Positions 5,929-8,180 of a stretch of DNA of 8,180 nt are shown one piece after another (within the stretch, counting starts at the first letter, position 1; each line of letters opens with the position of its first letter). The position numbers and the translations under genes were made by a program. Location: assembly GCA_050331475.1 (NCBI GenBank), contig JBHJGU010000125.1, positions 1 through 8,180 on the forward strand, written 5' to 3'. The DNA is from JBHJGU01 sp050331475. GTDB lineage: Bacteria > Pseudomonadota > Alphaproteobacteria > Caulobacterales > Maricaulaceae. The notes beneath the pieces are model-generated. The model had not been told where the DNA came from. It ran no database searches and saw only the letters and a program-made list of their open reading frames with translations.

Positions 5929-8132
5929 CTCAGCCGGACGCCCGCTGAAATCGTTCGTGGTATGCCCGGTCTGGCGCGGCCGTCAGGGGCGAAGACGGGC
6001 GCGTCGGCGAACACGGCAAACAACTCGTCGGTGGCGTTTTCCAGCTTGAGGTCGAGGGTGCCGCGCGGGGTCGGCCGCCATTGGGCGATAAACGTCAGGA
6101 TGAACTCATTATCGGAAAACAGCGTGTTGGCGTCGTTCAACGGCCAAGCGCCGATATGGCGCAGCCGCGTTTGCAAAAGCGCGCGCTCGTAAATGGGCGG
6201 GGTCCAATTGAGCGTGACATTGCCAATGGTGCGCGGCGCCTCGGCGATGCGGTTGCCGTCAAACGGATCGGGCCCGTCCGCTGCGCGTTGGATGAACCGG
6301 AAATCCTGAAACGCGAACGCCACGTCCGCTTTGACGCCATAAGGCGCTTGGACCGACCCCGCCCACTCAATCCCTGCAAACCGTTGCGAGCCCGCGTTCA
6401 CGGAGATATTGCCCGCCGCGGTCTGCACATCCGTGATCACCCCGTCTCGGCTCACCGACCAATAACCCACCAATTCGGAGGACCAGAACCCGCCAGTCCA
6501 CCGCCAGCCGATTTCGCCGGAGTCGATGCGCTCGGGCTCCAGTTCGAACTCCGCCTGACCGGCTTCAAGTTGGTAAAGATCGCTCTCGCGCGGGATGCGA
6601 AAGCCGCGGGCGTATCGAGCGAACAGGCTATGGCTCGGATTGAGCGGCCAAACCAAACCGGCCTTCGGGCTCAGCGCCGTGAACCGGTCCACCCGGTCCT
6701 CAACTTGGAACAAAGCGTCCCCGGGAGCCTCCTCTAACGCATTGTCGAAATCATAGCGCAGGGCGTCAAAGCGCAAACCCAGGGTAATCTCTAAGGGGCC
6801 GAGCGCACGTCGATGTTGGAAAAACGGCGAGAGCCCGCGATACGCCACTTGGTAGTCAAACTGCACCCCTTGCAAAAACAAGTCACCGAACACCACAACG
6901 TCGGGCGCGGTCTGCACGGTGAGCCGGTCGAAATCGGTAAGCTCCACGTCGAGACCGACAATCGTCTGCGCGCCGCCGCCATGGTCCACATAGGCGCGCG
7001 GCAACAGCCCCACCGTTTCCACCCGGGCGTCGGTGCGCGGAGTGGTGGCCGGTTGAAAGGTGGCGGTGGCTTCGGACTCTTGAAGCCGCCAATAGGGGGT
7101 GATCTCCAGGCTCAGTCGGTCGTTCGCACGCCAGGCCAAGCGCGTGGAGGCGCGCGCATAGGTCCCAACCTCCACCGCATCTTCCACATCCACAAGCGGG
7201 CTAAGCCCCGAACTTGTGGACTCGGTGACAAACACGTCAAAGGGTTGGGCGGTGGCGCTTTCGGTCTCAAACCGGGAGAAGCTGAGAATGGTGTCCGCTT
7301 CAAGCGCGCCCACGGTCCAGTTATGCCGAAGCTGGCCATGCGCTCGGTTAAACGCGGTCTCGTCGCGGAAGCCTTCCTCGCCGGCATGGGCGAGGGTAAG
7401 GCCAAGGCGCTGGTTCGCGCTAATGGCGCCACTCAGATTGGCGGCGATATCAAACGCGTCGAACTCGCCATAACGCGCTTTGAGCGACGCGGTAAAGGGG
7501 TCGGTGGGCGCAGTCGTGCTGACCGCCACCACGCCGGAAAACGCGTCCGAGCCGTAAAGCGCCTCCCCGGGTCCGCGCAGCACTTCGAGCCGATCCGGCG
7601 CGGCCAGCGCCAAGGAGGCCGCCAGCGCGGATTGGTCGAAAAAAATCGACGATTGCAGCGGCACCCCGTCTTCGAGGAACAAGACCCGATTGTCGAACGC
7701 TAAGGGTTGGCGGATCAGCGGGATTTCGCGGGGGCCGTTGAGCCCCGCGAAAAACACCCCCGGCGCGGCCGCTAGCGCATCGCCGATGCGCAAAGCGTTC
7801 AAGGTGTTGAGGTCGTCTGCGTTAAGAACCGCAACGCTGGCGGCGGTACGGTCCGCGCGCTCCGGTCGGCCGGTGGTCACCACGACCGTGTCGATCGCCT
7901 CGGGCGGCGGCGTCTGGGCGAGGCCCGCCGCCGAAGCCGCGCAGGCGCTGATTACGGCCGCCCGAAGGCGTAAGACGCGTTGCCGCCACGGGTAACCGGT
8001 TTGGTGGTACGCTAGCGGTCGTAACCGGTCGCGTTGATCAAATCGGGAATATCCATCGCCCGCACCGCCTCGGCCTGCTCGGGACCGGCCAAAGCCGAGT
8101 CCCGCCCCAGGGTTAATCCCGCCCCCTCGCAT
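5922..8132 (-). CDS. TonB-dependent outer-membrane receptor (start uncertain)
   Basis: An outer-membrane beta-barrel that imports a bound ligand using TonB energy; the substrate is not identifiable. Numbered from ATG 8132, residues 53-73 look like a signal peptide (VLRLRAAVISACAASAAGLA-Q). A TonB-box-like DTVVVTT follows at 81-87. The plug domain runs about 90-215, with VLFLEDGVPLQSS (150-162) and RLEVLRGPGEALYGSDAFSG (181-200). The barrel contains ARYARGFRIPRESDLYQLEAG, LEPERIDSGEIGWRW and LENATDELF, and ends in RLSY with a terminal aromatic, as expected for BAM-assembled proteins. Residues 1-50 are glycine/arginine-rich, lie mostly over another gene's 3' end in a different frame, and are probably not real coding. 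However, no ATG, GTG or TTG lies in frame between 8132 and codon 84 (7883), which would already remove the signal peptide. The gene follows the peroxidase-related gene on the same strand and may be co-transcribed with it. Confidence 0.85.
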   Translation of the reverse strand: MRGGGINPGAGLGFGRSRAGRGGAGDGYSRFDQRDRLRPLAYHQTGYPWRQRVLRLRAAVISACAASAAGLAQTPPPEAIDTVVVTTGRPERADRTAASVAVLNADDLNTLNALRIGDALAAAPGVFFAGLNGPREIPLIRQPLAFDNRVLFLEDGVPLQSSIFFDQSALAASLALAAPDRLEVLRGPGEALYGSDAFSGVVAVSTTAPTDPFTASLKARYGEFDAFDIAANLSGAISANQRLGLTLAHAGEEGFRDETAFNRAHGQLRHNWTVGALEADTILSFSRFETESATAQPFDVFVTESTSSGLSPLVDVEDAVEVGTYARASTRLAWRANDRLSLEITPYWRLQESEATATFQPATTPRTDARVETVGLLPRAYVDHGGGAQTIVGLDVELTDFDRLTVQTAPDVVVFGDLFLQGVQFDYQVAYRGLSPFFQHRRALGPLEITLGLRFDALRYDFDNALEEAPGDALFQVEDRVDRFTALSPKAGLVWPLNPSHSLFARYARGFRIPRESDLYQLEAGQAEFELEPERIDSGEIGWRWTGGFWSSELVGYWSVSRDGVITDVQTAAGNISVNAGSQRFAGIEWAGSVQAPYGVKADVAFAFQDFRFIQRAADGPDPFDGNRIAEAPRTIGNVTLNWTPPIYERALLQTRLRHIGAWPLNDANTLFSDNEFILTFIAQWRPTPRGTLDLKLENATDELFAVFADAPVFAPDGRARPGIPRTISAGVRLSY

Positions 8133-8180
8133 AAGCGATTCAAGAGGTTGAACAGCCCGGTGATCAACACCGCCTGGTGC
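8012..8180 (-). CDS. C-terminal fragment of a carboxymuconolactone decarboxylase / peroxidase-related (AhpD-like) protein
   Basis: From the right edge the minus strand is open for 55 codons (first full codon at 8179) to a TAG at 8012-8014. The frame begins HQAVLITGLFNLLNRL, then CEGAGL, and ends IPDLINATGYDR. The pattern 'ALFNFxNRLxEGxGx' near the C-terminus is typical of the uncharacterised peroxidase-related branch of the carboxymuconolactone decarboxylase family, which use a CxxC pair for peroxide or disulfide chemistry. That pair would lie upstream, outside the window, so activity cannot be judged. The 3' end overlaps the nominal N-terminal extension of the TonB receptor frame, and the receptor's signal-peptide codons begin about 35 bp after this stop on the same strand. 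That suggests an operon. Confidence 0.6.
   Translation of the reverse strand, partial: HQAVLITGLFNLLNRLCEGAGLTLGRDSALAGPEQAEAVRAMDIPDLINATGYDR

Noticed and set aside
6813..7703. 296-codon plus-strand ORF, and a 218-codon one at 6081-6737
   Set aside because: Both are antisense to the TonB receptor, whose plug and barrel motifs are continuous. The translations show no domain features.
7940..8011. Cobalamin or other riboswitch ahead of the TonB receptor
   Set aside because: I see no recognisable B12-box or other riboswitch core, and only about 35 bp separates the upstream gene's stop from the signal-peptide codons, too short for such an aptamer.

Overview
The window is a high-GC, densely packed chromosomal segment. 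The best-supported assignment is Alphaproteobacteria: it has a DUF1134/EipA-family envelope protein, a LepA and FolD of ordinary alphaproteobacterial type, a TonB-dependent receptor, a periplasmic TPR protein of a kind common in that class, and two copies of an intergenic repeat that resembles, from memory, a repeat widespread in Rhizobiales and relatives. A Caulobacterales/Maricaulales-like lineage is possible but is only a guess. Apart from the repeats there is no sign of an insertion sequence, phage, CRISPR array, tRNA or rRNA.

Layout from left to right. The 3' part of folD (+) enters from the left edge and meets eipA (-) tail to tail with 6 bp between them. Upstream of eipA, on the same strand, is a two-TM DUF3592-like membrane protein gene (-). 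It is divergent from a complete lepA (+) across about 154 bp carrying a plausible lepA promoter. Three bases after lepA a small uncertain ORF of 83 codons (+) may be translationally coupled to it. It converges on an atypical SDR / NAD(P)-dependent epimerase-like gene (-). That gene is divergent from a signal-peptide TPR protein gene (+), and their best start codons share the same palindromic CATG. The TPR gene overlaps the end of a TonB-dependent receptor gene (-) by 7 bp. Upstream of the receptor, on the same strand, is the C-terminal 55 codons of a carboxymuconolactone decarboxylase / peroxidase-related protein running off the right edge.

Functionally the genes do not form one pathway. They are housekeeping genes (one-carbon metabolism, translation) interleaved with envelope genes (EipA, DUF3592 protein, TPR protein, TonB receptor). 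The points most worth a second look are: a 97-bp imperfect direct repeat at 1453-1549 and 4292-4388, each copy supplying the last Arg codon and TAG stop of an unrelated minus-strand gene; the shared CATG start of two divergent genes; and the TonB receptor, which has no ATG, GTG or TTG close to its signal peptide. I did not find convincing evidence of a new multi-gene system.
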